Part shown: positions 42,202-53,519 of the stretch, piece after piece
How the letters are laid out: the number at the start of each line of letters is the position of its first letter
How positions within the stretch are numbered: the stretch's first letter is position 1
From: Amoebidium appalachense
Lineage: Eukaryota; Ichthyosporea
Reading direction: 5' to 3'
Length of the DNA stretch: 64,000 nucleotides
Assembly: GCA_963693365.1 (NCBI GenBank)
Contig: CAVNZM010000004.1
Coordinates: forward strand, 13,330,001 to 13,394,000
Notes under the pieces: model-generated
Seen by the model: only the letters and a program-made list of their open reading frames with translations
Told to the model about the DNA's origin: nothing
Database searches by the model: none
Program-made: the position numbers and the translations under genes

Positions 42202-43096
42202 GGAGGGAGGCGGGATGTTGGGGACTAGGGGGGGGGGGGGGGAGGGAGGGAGGGGGGTATATTTGTGTTTGGAAGAGGGAGGGGGTTAGGGGGGGGAGGG
42301 TTAGTGTGTCAGGCAGGGCTGTGACGGTGTATTGGGGGCAATAGCTGCAGGCCAGCAAGCAGAGTGCGCTGGAGGACCTGCCGCCCATCCTGATCCTGCA
42401 CCTCAAGCGCTTTGTCTACGACATGCAGCGCAGCACAACCCTCAAGGTCCACAAGGCCGTCACATACCCCATGAACCTGGTTATCTCAAAGGGTAAGGGC
42501 GTGTGTGGAGGCATGGTGGTGGTGTGTGTGTTGTGGTGCTAATGTGGTTCGGCGCAGATCTGCTGTCGAGCACGGCGCAGGTCAGAATACCGCCGGAAGG
42601 CCGCACCTACAGACTGTTTGCGGTGGTCTACCACCACGGCAAGGTATGTTTAGGAGCCTGACCCCCCCCCTTCCCCCCTCCCCTCTCCTCTCTCTCTCCC
42701 TCTCGCTCTCACTCTCTCCCTCATATACTACAGGCGCACACACAGCAAGTACGTATAGACTAAGTTGTTGGCTGTGTCCTGCTGCTATTATACAGAGTAC
42801 CTTTGTCCCCCAAAGCATGTGGCGATATCATGTGTAACTTAACTGTTTTTCTTTGCGCCATTATCCCCCTGTTTCTGCTGTGGCCTTTGCATTATGTTGA
42901 CCCGTGGTGTGGTGTGCAGGACACGAATGGGGGCCACTACACGTGCGACGTGCAGATGCCCGGCAGGGACATGTGGCTGCGCTATGACGACACTGACGTC
43001 ACAGAGGTCCAGGCCAATGACGTCACTAAACCCGTCATGGGCAGGGACGCTTACCTGCTTTTCTACCAGAGGGCCGATTTGTGTAAGGGGCAGTAG
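33278..43096 (+). CDS. USP10: USP10-type ubiquitin carboxyl-terminal hydrolase
   Basis: Cysteine protease that removes ubiquitin. Proposed exons: 33278-33280 (ATG only), 36098-36277, 36603-38526, 38798-38936, 39140-39264, 39561-39607, 39891-39970, 40380-40466, 40836-40859 (24-nt microexon, uncertain), 41107-41199, 41729-41857, 41965-42057, 42351-42492, 42558-42643, 42920-43096; about 1109 aa. The N-terminus reads MAETSEPSLSFGSF; FGSF sits where human USP10 has its G3BP-binding FGDF. Exon 3 encodes a roughly 640-residue Pro/Ala-rich disordered region and seems to lack one base in a G run (37695-37700). The catalytic domain is complete: Cys box GLVNTGNMCYIHS, GRQEDAQEFL, LPPILILHLKRFVYD, His box GGHYTCDV, WLRYDDTDV, AYLLFYQR. 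The ATG-only first exon rests on ATG/GTAAGT and the family N-terminus; 36098-43096 is much firmer. Confidence 0.88.
34958..35221 (+). repeat. SINE-like repeat with poly-C tail
   Basis: Best-preserved plus-orientation copy: head CTTGCCTGCATAAGCAACCC with CGTCT/AGACG hairpin; TATCTGAGTTGG (35028-35039) resembling an A box; GGTCGAAACTC (35061-35071) resembling a B box with one base missing; internal poly-C; TGAGGATGGGCTCTGCTTAT body; GTACTTCGTAC; CGCATTCAAAA; then a poly-C tail (35207-35221). Lies in USP10 intron 1. Confidence 0.75.
35529..35784 (+). repeat. SINE-like repeat, duplicated copy, poly-C tail
   Basis: Second member of the duplicated pair, ending CGCATTCAAAA plus seven C. A third, diverged body fragment follows at about 35786-35887 (GGTTGGGCTCTGC, TGATGCATATTTTGTG, GTGTACATCGTAC). 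Confidence 0.75.
35888..36013. repeat. (CT)n and poly-C tract
   Basis: About 70 bases of CT/CCCTCT repeat, then C-rich sequence, immediately after a SINE-like fragment and about 85 bases before USP10 exon 2. It serves as a very long pyrimidine stretch upstream of the 3' splice site. Confidence 0.85.
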
Positions 43097-43912
43097 TGGG
43101 TGTATGTAATGTGTATATTATCTGCTGGGTTTTCATATAGTGGATGGTGATTGATGCATCTGGGTGGTGGGTTTTACATGTTTGATGGCTTGGTTGGGGC
43201 AATGGGGGAATGGCATGGTTTGGTTTCGATTGCAAGGCAGGCAGGTGTCTTGCTATTCTCGATGTTGTGTTTTCGATGGGAAATTATTACAGATATGTTC
43301 CGACCTGATTAGTATGTTTCTCGGCTCTCCACATTCAAGCATGATGTAGGTGCAAAGTACTGTAGCTTTGCGCTTTTCTGCTTTGAACACATACAGACAT
43401 GCATACACCTGAGCACACATGATTCAGAACGCTTCCGTGCGCGTTGTGCACACACACACACACATTGAGACACACGGCTGTACGACGTTAGTGCCCGATG
43501 TTTCTTGCAGGCCGTGCCTAGCCAGATCAGTGACACAGCATTATTTATTGCCATACACATGGTTTCCGTTAGCGTTTGTGATTTCCGATACGTTAGGCAA
43601 GTCTTCGAATTGCTATGTATTTACGAACTCTGCTGATGTTGTTTTGATGGTTTGTCTGGATGAAAGTAGCATGCATAGTGGCTTGGCCTCTGCTTGTCAA
43701 TGGCTCTCGTTTGCTTTCAGGGTAGGCATTGAATGGCTGAGGCCCAAGCAAATAAACGATGTGCAATCCTCGTAACCATTTGTGTTGCTGGCCCAAGGAT
43801 CGAGGTTCTCTGTGTTGACAAGGTGTGTGTTGTGTGTGAGTTTTGTAATTTTTTTTTGGACGAGTGGGTTAGGGGGGAGAGAGAGGTGGTGGTGGTCCAT
43901 GGTGTTGGTCAC

Positions 43913-43951
<39 letters not shown>

Positions 43952-44956
43952 CCGTAATGAGTTACGAAGTACATACATACATTTCTGACGATACATTGCA
44001 AGGGGGGTATGTATGCATTTGAGAGCAGGGACGGTGTGCAACATCTTGCACAGCATATGTTTCACAACACGTGTGCACAGGTGTGCAGCATGTGAGAGCG
44101 GATGGATCTGTGTCACGTGTGTGGGTTTCGAGAGGGTATGTGATAGCATCAACCACACACGTGATGGCATTTATGCTTAATATAGTCCACCAGACACCAC
44201 AATCATAAGGCTAACAGATCTTCATTTCTTAAATCACATGATCTCACCAGGAGACCAACAAATTCGTTAAGAGTCAAAGATGAATGCACATCGTTAGCAA
44301 TCACGATTGAGGGAACGTAAACATATGTACAGTTGTAATATACTACACCCCTGGTTGGCTAGAGATATAGTCCCTTAATTGAAGAAAAAGGCTGAGTGCA
44401 ACACTACACACATTGCTCCCCTAGGATGTAAGTGTGTGAATGTGTGTGCCGCAGCGCATGTGTGTGTGTGTGAGTATGTAAATATGCGTGCCGCAGTGCG
44501 TGTGTGCGCGCCTGCGCCTGTGTGTGTCCAGGTGTACATGTATGTTTCCACATGTGTCTAAGTGCCCTTGTGAAACGTGTGTGTGTGTGTATGCATCTAG
44601 ATGTGTTTGTTCTGTTTTTGTGTCCACAGGAATACTGGGGTATGAGCTTGATGAAAGAAGTCACACATGAAAAGTAAGGTGGGTGTGAATGTGGAAATGA
44701 AGAAAACCCCGAGAGAGTGCTTTCCAAAATCCTAACAATAGCAAAGACATCGCCCTGGTGAAAAAACCACACCGGCAAGGTAGAAGTGGGTGTTACCAGT
44801 AATTACATATGTTCTCGCTGCTTCCGTAAATCCAGATAATAATCAAGGCACCATTTGACACAACAGGGTCCACATATGCCCACACCTCCATAGACCCAAT
44901 CACGTGTCATCACACACACCCTCAGTTGAATGGGACACCTGACCATCCGATTCGGG
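43097..44956. other. Intergenic between convergent USP10 and PET117
   Basis: Contains poly-G at about 43915-43948 followed by GAGTTACGAAGTACATAC, possibly an eroded SINE-like end, and GT/GC-rich sequence near 44430-44600. No gene recognised. Confidence 0.55.
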
Positions 44957-45249
44957 TCAGCTTTGTGGTTTTTGCTGACCCGGCCCGGGCTGTTGGTCAG
45001 CCGCCATCATGGCCTCGAGCCTCTTTCTGAGCTCAATCTGCTCTTCCAGCTCCTGCCTGTTGCGCCGTTTCCTCTCCTCCCTCTCTGCCTGAAGCTCTTG
45101 CTCCCGCAGAATCCCTGCCCTCATTCTCTGCAGATGTGTGCACATAATGTTAAGCGCGCACTGTGGCAAATCGAACCGTTCCCACTCTCCTCTCCCTCAT
45201 CACACCAGGAAGCACCTCCTGCCCTCTGCCTCTCCCCTCCCTCCCCCCC

Positions 45250-45281
<32 letters not shown>

Positions 45282-47859
45282 ACACACGCACACACATGCA
45301 CACACTGTGACCCCCTCCTCCCCCCCCCCCCCCCCCCACCCCCCAAAACACACACACACTATCCCATTATTACGACCCCAGCACCCTCTCATCCCCCGGT
45401 ACTCTTGCCCCTCCTTCCTTTCTAGATTTAGCCAACTCCCTCCCCCCTCTCAACCCCCTCCCCCCGTCCCTCCCCCCACCAAACACGAACCCACCCGCCA
45501 ACCCACAGCCCTTTAGCATTTGTAAAAAGGTAACAGACTAGACAGTGTGGGGAAAGGGATCAAACAGAAATCAGAACCGTAAGGGGTTGTGTCGGCAGAG
45601 GGATAAATCCGGAAACCAACAGCACATCAAGGTATAGTCAAAGGGGAAAGGGGGGACCGAGATGGTATGGGTGTCGGGGTGTAGGGGAAGGGAAAGGCCG
45701 AAAGTGAGAATGGTGCACACGACGCACACATGTGGCTCACTGACACTCAACACACACGTAGAAACAACATGTGATGTCAGGGGGGAAGGGCATGGGGAGG
45801 GGGGCGAGTAGGGGCAGGAGGGGGAAGAAGGGGGGGAAGGGGGGGAGGGGGGGGGGGGTGGTGGGGTACGGTGGGAGGTTTGAAACCTTGCCAACCAATA
45901 GGCATGACGGGTGGGGGGACGAGTGGCGGGGAGGGGCGGGGGGAAGGGGGCAGGAAGGGAGGGGGGGGGGGGGGGGGGGGGGGGAGTAGGCAGGCGATAG
46001 AAGGTCCAAGGAGGCAATGCAAACCTTCTAAGAACATGTAAAGACAGAACAGCACATCGACATGATACATAGAATCTGAAGTAGAGAGCAACAACAGCAA
46101 GCAGAGCCCGGTTTTCAGAAAGCCCAAAGAGGTGAGGGACACGAGAGCACCAAGTGAAGGGACAAAGTGCGGAGGACGCAACTAGGGCAGCTTTGGTGTG
46201 TGTCTGTGTGTGTGTGTGTGTGTGTGTGGAAGGGGGCAAGGTGGGGGGCGAGGGGGAAGAAATGGAAGGAAGAGAGAGGAAGGCAGGGGGAAGGGGGGGT
46301 TGAATGCGGAACACGGCAGGGGGGGGAGGGGGGGGGGAGAGAGAAGGGGGGGGGGGGGGGGGAGGGGGGAACGAGCGAGGGAGAGAGGGGTGGGGGGGGG
46401 GGAGGGAGGGAGGGAGGGAGGGAGGGAGGGAGGGAGGGAGGCAGGGAGGGTGGGTGGGTGGGTGGAAGGGAGGAAGGGAGGGAGGGAAGGACGGAGGGAG
46501 GGAGGGACGGAGGGAGGGAGGGACGGAAGGAGGGAGAAAGAGAGGGAGGGAGGGGCCTCCGGAGGGGGGGGGGGGGGGGGAATCGTGGGGAATGATTTGG
46601 AGGGGTGGGGACAAGTTGGAAAAATAAAAGGAGGTTTATATGCACCTAAATCTGCACGGGGGTAATGGGGGGACGTGGTTTATGGGGGGGGGGGGGAGAA
46701 AGTGGCCCGGGGGGGGGGGGGGGGGGGGGGGGGGAGAGAAAGGGAAGGAAAGGGAATTATGGGGAATGGTATGGAGGGGGTGGGGCCGAGGGAGGGGGGG
46801 AGGGAGGGGAGGAGGAGGGGGAGAGAGAGAGAGAGAAAGACCTCCTACTTGAATTGAGGTATAGAGAGAGATAGAGAGAGAGAGAGAGGGAGAGAGAGGG
46901 GGGAGGAGGGGGGGAGGGGGGGGGGGGAGAGAGAGAGGGAGAGAGAACTTGATATTGAAAGAGGAGGGAGGCGGCAGGAGGGAGGAATGGGGAGTTGGAG
47001 AAAGAGGCGGGAAGCCGGAGAGGCCAAAAAGGAATGACATGGAGAAAGATGAAGAAAAGTGTAAAGGCCGGCCACGGGAACGAACAAGATATTGCCGTAG
47101 GTGTTGAAGAAAGAGACAATGGAGGACGCTGAGAAGACTTACGGAAAGGGGGGAGAAAGAGGGTAGGGGGGAGCAGAGGGTGTTGAGCAGGGTTGAATGT
47201 GCTGGAGCACAACTTAAGGCATTGCGCAGGGGGGAAGGGGGTGGGGGGAAGACGGGGGCAAGGGCGGAAGGGGGATAGTAGTGAAATAGGCCAGAGTGTC
47301 TGGGCGAGCTGGCCCCTAGCATATGTACGAAAGGAGGGACAGAAAGCAGGGGGATGGGGGGAAGTGGTGGAAAGGGGTTACAGAAAGAGGAAAACGGGGA
47401 GGGGGAGAGGAAGAGAGGAGGGGAAGAAGGGAGGAAGAGAGTTAAGTACGGTGGGAGCAAGGGATGAAGGGGGGAGGGGGGGGGGAGGGGGGAGGGGGGG
47501 GGGGGGGGGGGGATCTGGAGAGAGCGCATGGACTCGAGGGCTCCCATAATTGCTTGAGTTATAAGGGGAGAAAAGGGAAACCGAAAAGTTTAAAAACAAG
47601 CCAGGTGTGGTGGGCAGCAGGAGGCGTGTGGCATCCAGAGACGGCTATGTTGACGAATGAACAAGGAAGGGGGAGGGAGGCGAGGGGGGGAGGGGAGAGG
47701 GCCGGGGGGGAGGGGGGGGAGGGGGGGGGGGGGGGGAAGGAGGGGGGAGGGGGAGGAACGTACCACGCGCTCGTCCTCTTGTGCCTTGTGCACGTAGATC
47801 ACTATCCCCACAAAAGACACTATAGAGAGCCCCAGCGTGAACTTGGCGGCCCGTGACAT
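44957..47859 (-). CDS. PET117: PET117 cytochrome c oxidase assembly factor, 2 exons
   Basis: Small mitochondrial inner-membrane protein needed for complex IV (haem A synthase/COX) assembly. Exon 1 is 47764-47859, exon 2 is 44957-45127; both splice in phase 0 and give 88 aa, against 81 for the human protein. MSRAAKFTLGLSIVSF starts like the human protein and contains the single membrane span (about residues 7-24). After the junction, RMRAGILREQELQAEREE and LEEQIELRKRLEAM match the charged helical tail of the family in spacing and length. A Gln/Pro-rich tail (DQQPGPGQQKPQS) ends it. The 2.6-kb intron is almost entirely low-complexity. The match is strong despite the small size because both halves agree. 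Confidence 0.85.
45771..47760 (+). repeat. Long purine-rich (G/A) tract
   Basis: Nearly 2 kb of the plus strand is strongly purine-rich: poly-G runs, (GGGA)n at about 46400-46555, GA repeats at about 46820-46950. It fills PET117 intron 1, so the transcript is pyrimidine-rich there. A 19-base SINE-like end (46300-46318, TTGAATGCGGAACACGGCA) sits within it. Confidence 0.85.
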
Positions 47860-48605
47860 CCTGCCGCTGATACCCGCAAGCTGCTTGCTACACTGAGGTT
47901 ATGGGCTTTCCAAAGCTTGAACTTCAACGATGTTTGACACAACCGGGTAATCCCGGGTATCCTTGTCTGCTCACCACGCTACCTGCTCCAGCTCAACTTA
48001 CAGGTCTTCTGTGTGTACCAGCAAAAACAGCATGCAGCCGCACGGCACACTGCTCAAGCTGAAACCATGCCTTGCTACAAGCCTCCCCTTGTGTTCTCCG
48101 AAGTTGATGATCTTGAAGCTTCCAAATGAAGGCGTGCTCGTGGCACACGCCCAACGGTTAAAATGTGCCCGTGAGCGGACCGCCCGCATTCCATCAAATT
48201 AGTGCGCCAATCACAAGTGTCTTGAGTTAGCAGACTTGCATTCCAGAGGGGAGGGAGCATCAGCCACCGTGTGTCACACAAGGCCTCTGACGGGCCTGGA
48301 AACGGAGGAGTGCAGATCGGAACGCAAAAATGGAACCGGCTGGGTTGGACAAAGATTCGATCCAAGTATTCATCCAAGTTGCCAAGTATATCGACTCAGC
48401 GCTGTGAAAGAAACATCGTTATACAAGTATACAAGTCACAAAGGTTGTATTTTCATTTTATGTACACAAATACACACACACACGCACACACAAACACACA
48501 GAGATTGGCCGTGGAGCTGGTGTGGTTACATACATGTGCCATCTGGGGGGTTTAGAAAAGATGTGAAGTTCAACGGTTGTTCCTAAGGCCCTATTAGCTA
48601 ACGGT

Positions 48606-48653
<48 letters not shown>

Positions 48654-49520
48654 GGAGGGGAGGGGCACTGGCGCACACAGTCTCACGTGTATATACACAT
48701 ACTACACATACAAACAAGTATGTCCACGCTCTCACTCTGGAACTTAAAAAAGAGTCAGGGGAGAGACAACACAGCCCGTGGGATTAGCACCGTAAGTTAC
48801 ACAAACGCTCCGGCACCAAGTGGCAGCACCGACCACACGCTACTTTGCACGACTCTACCAAAACACTGGGGCACAAGTCACACGCCCACTGTGACTCGCA
48901 GCACACGCGTGCACGTGCACACACACCGCTCATGACACCATGGAGCAGCCTAAAACAAAAGAACTTTTCCGTACAAGTTTTCTACGACTATGTTGAAGAG
49001 AAGAAGCTGGCAGATGGGGAGAAGAGATGAAGAGGTGCGCACCTACAAGCACTTACACAACACCGACGACACGCAATCATCACCGTCGGCACACACTAAT
49101 ACAGCTTATATACCACACGCTGGAAGGGTGACAAGTACGCACCCAGTGCCTGCCGCCCACACACCCACAACTAGCAAGCACACACATACACGCTCACACA
49201 GACACAGAGACACACGCACGTACACGCAAACTGAGCATGCAGAAGCTTCCTTAGAGAGATACATAAACGTTGTTCGGCACAAGTACTTACAGAAGGACTT
49301 GGTGGGGGATGGAGGACGGGCTGAGGGAGAGGCGAATATTCTGGGTACTGAATAGACCCGGCGCCGAAGAGGGACAACTCACGACCATTGATGACCGGGC
49401 GATTGGCGACCAACACAGTTATGGAAGTTGAGGACAAAGGGGGGATATAGAGTGGGGGAAGGTGGGGGGCTTTCGAGGAGGGGGTGGATGGGGGGGGTGA
49501 GGGGAGGGGCAATGGCTGCG

Positions 49521-49557
<37 letters not shown>

Positions 49558-50495
49558 CGGGTTTGTTTTGCTTCCAACTATTCCCACCCTCCTCCCGCCC
49601 CCGCCCTCGCTGCACGTTGAAAAAGCCCTTTTTTGGGTGTATTTATAATCCGACACCAACTTTGCACATGTCTGCTCAGAAGCTCCTTCGGATCTTTGTA
49701 CAGGGGCACAGGGGCGTACAGGGGCACAGGGGCATTTCCTGCACGGAGTAACAAGGCCCCGTGACACTCGAGCAAAGTCTTGCTTACACAACAAGGTAAA
49801 GAGGAGAAAACGTAAACAACCGCTCAGCTACGAACTACGCGATAGGCCATTTTGCCCGCCAAAACCAGCCTACTACTATTTTCGGAACACGCCTCTCATT
49901 TTATATTCCCGGCCGAGGCTGGAAGCCGAAGACGGGTTGTGTGACACAGATAGACCTGCACGGATAGGGGTGCATCTAACACGTACTGACGTGTTGCCGC
50001 ACGTGCGACGTTTTTACATCTACTCAGGCGGCTTTTAAGTAAAAAAAAAAAAAAAAAAAAAAAAAAGGAGACACCGCCTCAGTAGGTGGTAGGGGGTGCA
50101 TTGGCATGCATATCATGTTCGGGTCAGGCTGGAATAAGCCTGACCCGGAACTGAGCTTCAGATCGTGACGCATACGTTTCCAGGCCTGTCAGAGTAGGAG
50201 GCCTTGATGTCACACCAGTGCTGACAGCACGGCCATCTTGAAAGCAGTTCAAGATAGCCGTGGCTGACAGTGTGTGAGGCCTCTTGATTCTTGAAGCCCT
50301 CCGGCTTCCAGTCATGACTCCGGCTGAGTCCTTGACTCCTGGCAGGCCTTGCCCGTATCAAAAGTTGAGCCGTGCTAGGTTCTTAGGCTAGTGAGGTTAG
50401 CAAAGCACTTCTCTCGTCTCTTTCCATATGTTTCTGAGGCCTATTCAGATTTTTTACCCTTAAGTGTAAGGTAGCTCTGCCTTTTAAAATGGACC
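47860..50495. other. Intergenic between divergent PET117 and ion channel
   Basis: Contains poly-G at about 48606-48652 and about 49525-49554, CA-rich stretches (about 48470-48500, 49160-49230) and poly-A at about 50041-50066. A minus-strand open stretch near 49300-49430 (VANRPVINGRELSLFGAGS) could be an exon but has no family resemblance. No gene is claimed. Confidence 0.5.
50121..50146. other. Perfect hairpin, 10-bp arms
   Basis: GGGTCAGGCT, six-base loop GGAATA, then AGCCTGACCC. It lies 350 bases upstream of the channel gene; function unknown. Confidence 0.7.
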
Positions 50496-51635
50496 ATGGT
50501 GTGGTGGGTGATATACCACCAGCGAAAGAAAAAGAAAAGGCGCCAGTCAGTAGGCACTCTTGGAACCAGCACGGCCGGAACCTCAGTTGGGTCCAAGCAC
50601 ACACATACACATAATGACACACTTCAGCCAACAGACACTACGCCCACTATTGACACACACGTGCGCAAGTGCACGCCAGAATGGCACGATTCCAGAGCAT
50701 CACGTGTTTTTCTCTTTATGGAAGACCCGGCCGAGGTGGATCGATGTTGTCCCCGTGGGGTTCCCCCCAAGTATTCTTGGGTGTGGACAGTCACCATGGT
50801 GCTTATCATCCTCATGTCCATCATAGTGGTTACACGTATAACCTTATATCCAATCGAGGAAAATATAGGTTGGAGAAACACAGTAATTGCCCTTGACTCG
50901 CTGGCAACGCTTTTCTTTCTGGTTGACCTTGTGACCAGGTTTTGTACCTTCTGGAGCCCGCTACGTTTCTGGAAAGACTGGATGAACTGGACAGACCTTC
51001 TCTCCGTTCTTGCCTACTTTATTCAGGTTCCGCTGACGCTCACAGGCCACTCCGACGACAGTGCATTTCTCCGCATATTCCGGTTTGGACGTGTTTTCCG
51101 CTTTGCAAGGTACGCACGTCACTGGCCCATCACCGTGGTTTTCTCCACCTCCCTGTTCAAGGCCGCTGAGGGCATCTACTTCCTGACAGCATGCATAGTG
51201 TTTTGTGTTTTGTTTTTCGGCATGACTTTGTTTTACGCAAGCGCCTACCAAGCCAAACGAGACCCAGCAGGGACGTTGATATACAACAGGGGGCCAGAGG
51301 AAGGCAAGCCGGCCTTCTTCCAGAACCTGGTTGTGTCGTTTTGGTATGCGCTTCTTTTGTTGACGGGTAACGTAGGTAGTTTTCCCCCCACTGTCATAGA
51401 GCGGATCTTTACCGTCACCATGGTGTTTGTGGGGCTGATTGTTCTTGCTTTTCCCGTGACTATTCTGGGGTTGGGATTTGCTGAGGCCTTTGAAGACTAC
51501 GATAAGGCACGAAAGGACAAGCAGAGAGCCCTTGCACGGACGCAAAGAGCAAAGGAAACGGCCCGAGTCAACGGTTCTGGTGGTTCGAAACTCGACGGTC
51601 GGGTCTTGACTGCAACGAGACCGGCGATAGCGTAA
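50496..51635 (+). CDS. Kv-like six-TM cation channel with non-canonical filter
   Basis: Single-exon frame, 379 aa. Residues 1-90 are polar, with no T1 domain recognised. S1 about 93-118, S2 about 126-152, S3 about 162-183, S4 191-208 (LRIFRFGRVFRFARYAR, basic residues at every third position as in Kv channels), S5 about 222-249, pore helix about 275-290, S6 about 301-329, then a basic coiled tail. In the pore, where potassium channels have TVGYGD, the sequence is LLLTGNVGSFPP, so the GYG signature is absent. S6 carries FPVT in place of the PVP-type hinge. It is probably a voltage-sensing cation channel of the plasma or organelle membrane; the ion is unknown and may not be potassium. The start is the first ATG; a later one (residue 75) would still keep all membrane segments. 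Confidence 0.8.
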   Translation: MVWWVIYHQRKKKKRRQSVGTLGTSTAGTSVGSKHTHTHNDTLQPTDTTPTIDTHVRKCTPEWHDSRASRVFLFMEDPAEVDRCCPRGVPPKYSWVWTVTMVLIILMSIIVVTRITLYPIEENIGWRNTVIALDSLATLFFLVDLVTRFCTFWSPLRFWKDWMNWTDLLSVLAYFIQVPLTLTGHSDDSAFLRIFRFGRVFRFARYARHWPITVVFSTSLFKAAEGIYFLTACIVFCVLFFGMTLFYASAYQAKRDPAGTLIYNRGPEEGKPAFFQNLVVSFWYALLLLTGNVGSFPPTVIERIFTVTMVFVGLIVLAFPVTILGLGFAEAFEDYDKARKDKQRALARTQRAKETARVNGSGGSKLDGRVLTATRPAIA

Positions 51636-51727
51636 CACTTCTCAGCCGTGCTTTTACTCTTTTCCCCACCGCTTTTCCGGGTAGGGATGGGAACACAGAG
51701 GGGGAGGGTGGGGGGGTTCATTCACGG

Positions 51728-52063
51728 ATGAAATGGAGCATTGATATGCAGGAACTTACACCCACCAAGGAAGTGTATGGTGAGGAGGTGGAGTCTTTAG
51801 AGCGGTTTTTGTCGAAGGTCAGAAAAAACATTGACACAACTGCCGCCCATCTAAACGAGTTGAAGGGACTGGAAAATGCGCTTGTGATGTCGCTGGAAAG
51901 GGCAAAAGAGAATGCGCTCAGGCAGGCAAGAAAGGGCAAGAACAGTGTGGGTGACGAGCCGAGTGGGCCAATTTCAAGCCGGCGTGAAAAGAAGGGGGAA
52001 GGGATGGATGACTATGGGACTGATGTGGGCACACAGAGCACAACACTAAAAGTGGATGAATAG
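51728..52063 (+). CDS. Small coiled-coil ORF behind the channel gene
   Basis: 111 aa, unrecognised. Residues about 20-70 form an amphipathic charged helix (VESLERFLSKVRKN, LNELKGLENALVMS), likely coiled coil; the rest is polar. It starts 92 bases after the channel stop in another frame, and its frame is open back into the channel C-terminus. It could be a separate small gene, or a C-terminal exon of the channel joined by an unseen intron. Real coding status is unproven. Confidence 0.4.
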   Translation: MKWSIDMQELTPTKEVYGEEVESLERFLSKVRKNIDTTAAHLNELKGLENALVMSLERAKENALRQARKGKNSVGDEPSGPISSRREKKGEGMDDYGTDVGTQSTTLKVDE

Positions 52064-52429
52064 TTTATTTATAAAAACCGTTTGTTGTTGAATGAGCAGT
52101 ATTCTTCGATATAAATATATACTCGTTTTATCCGCCCGGGGAGGGGGGGGGGGGGGAAATAAAAAGTTTTAAGGACAATTATGAATTTGCATTCTGGCAC
52201 ACAACCACTGCAGTGTGCATATTTCTTGTTGTCTGAAAGAATTTTGTTGTAATTACTGGGGCATGATGTGGGTGTTCACTTGATGATTTGGCAGCTGTTG
52301 GTTGCACTCGTACCATTTTGATGATACAGGAATGAGATAAGGTAACCATGTGTGGTTTACTTGCTAAATGTTGACTTTGATATCGGAATGGTAGGTTGTT
52401 TTGGAGGTCGAACATGTACGCACATCCAA

Positions 52430-52470
<41 letters not shown>

Positions 52471-52567
52471 CACATACAAACACATGGGCGCGTGCACGCA
52501 CACATACACACACACGCGCGCGCGCGCACACGCACACACGCACAAGCAACCCCCCCCCCCCCCCCCC
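52064..52567. other. Spacer with (CA)n and poly-C, copia insertion site
   Basis: Contains CA/TA/CG repeat (about 52432-52547) and an 18-base poly-C (52550-52567) that directly abuts the copia LTR. Confidence 0.75.
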
Positions 52568-53332
52568 TGTTGGACATTGTGTTCATAGAAGCTAGTTCTA
52601 GTGCACGTTGTTCCTTCTGTAAGTCAGAAATGATTGCATCTTGTGAGGCCAACCTCTGCTCCAGTAGTTGGACTAGTTGCTGCAACTGTAAGTTGTCAGA
52701 CATAGTGTCGTGTATGATGGGTAACTAGTCTATGTGTTTTGTGCACTGGAAACGACAGTAGAAAAGTGTAAATCAAACGTTCTGCTTCCCATGTTTGTGA
52801 CATGGGAGGCACTGCTTTATATAGTCGTTGGCCACCTCATGGTGGCCTCGTGTGCACCCTGGTGGTGGGCCATGTACAGCATGGCCGAAAAGAGAGCACA
52901 ATGAAAACAAGTCGTTAAAGATATAAAAGTTAACTGTGCACGTTGAGTGGCTAGTTAACTTGCACTAAAGCACACAAATAAACGTGTTTAACACACCAAT
53001 TGCAGTTAAACGTAAATCTTGCTTCACACAACTAAAAATATTCTGAGAATATCCGGGAATAAAGCACACTACCACTCTAAGAATAGAATCCTGTGGCAAA
53101 TATAGACATGACATCATCTGAACCGGGAATATTAATTAATGAGCACAATTAGCACGTTGCTAGTGAAGCTCGTCATTGGTACAGTTTTGGCTCAAACATA
53201 TAACTACCATATATGAATATGACCGTAAACAAAAGCTCTATGCACTCGAGTGAGTGTTGAAACAGTTATTCAATTGCTCAGAAACTTTCTCTAACAGACA
53301 TTGCTAGCCGGGAGTACCAGTGTACTCCAACA
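52568..53332 (-). repeat. 3' LTR of copia element
   Basis: 765 bp, same sequence as the 5' LTR as far as I compared. It carries its own copy of the first 45 codons of the gag frame (ATG complement at 52701-52703), which runs out into flanking poly-C and CA-repeat sequence. Confidence 0.95.
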
Positions 53333-53341
53333 CCCCTACTC
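53333..53341 (-). promoter_or_regulatory. Polypurine tract (plus-strand priming site)
   Basis: GAGTAGGGG in element sense, directly before the TGTTGG of the 3' LTR, the expected place for the PPT. Confidence 0.7.
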
Positions 53342-53519
53342 AATTGGATAATTGTGGTATGAATTAATGCAACTGAGCTCGAGTGCTTCAGGTGCACAAA
53401 ATACAGACAATAAAGATTCCCCTACTCAATTTTAGTATGGTACACGTAGTTGCACAGTCGGATGCAACTCTCTCCCCCCCCCCTGAAGTATGAGGGCGCA
53501 GTTGGTTGATGACGGGTGC

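Noticed and set aside
44951-44981. Hairpin (CGGGTCAGC ... GCTGACCCG) at the end of PET117 resembling the hairpin at 50121
   Set aside because: Similar arm sequence but different loops; it overlaps coding sequence, and two occurrences are not enough to call a shared element.
48845-49355. Possible coding stretch VFYDYVEEKKLADGEKR near 48970-49030
   Set aside because: Short, no splice partners, no recognisable family; left as intergenic.
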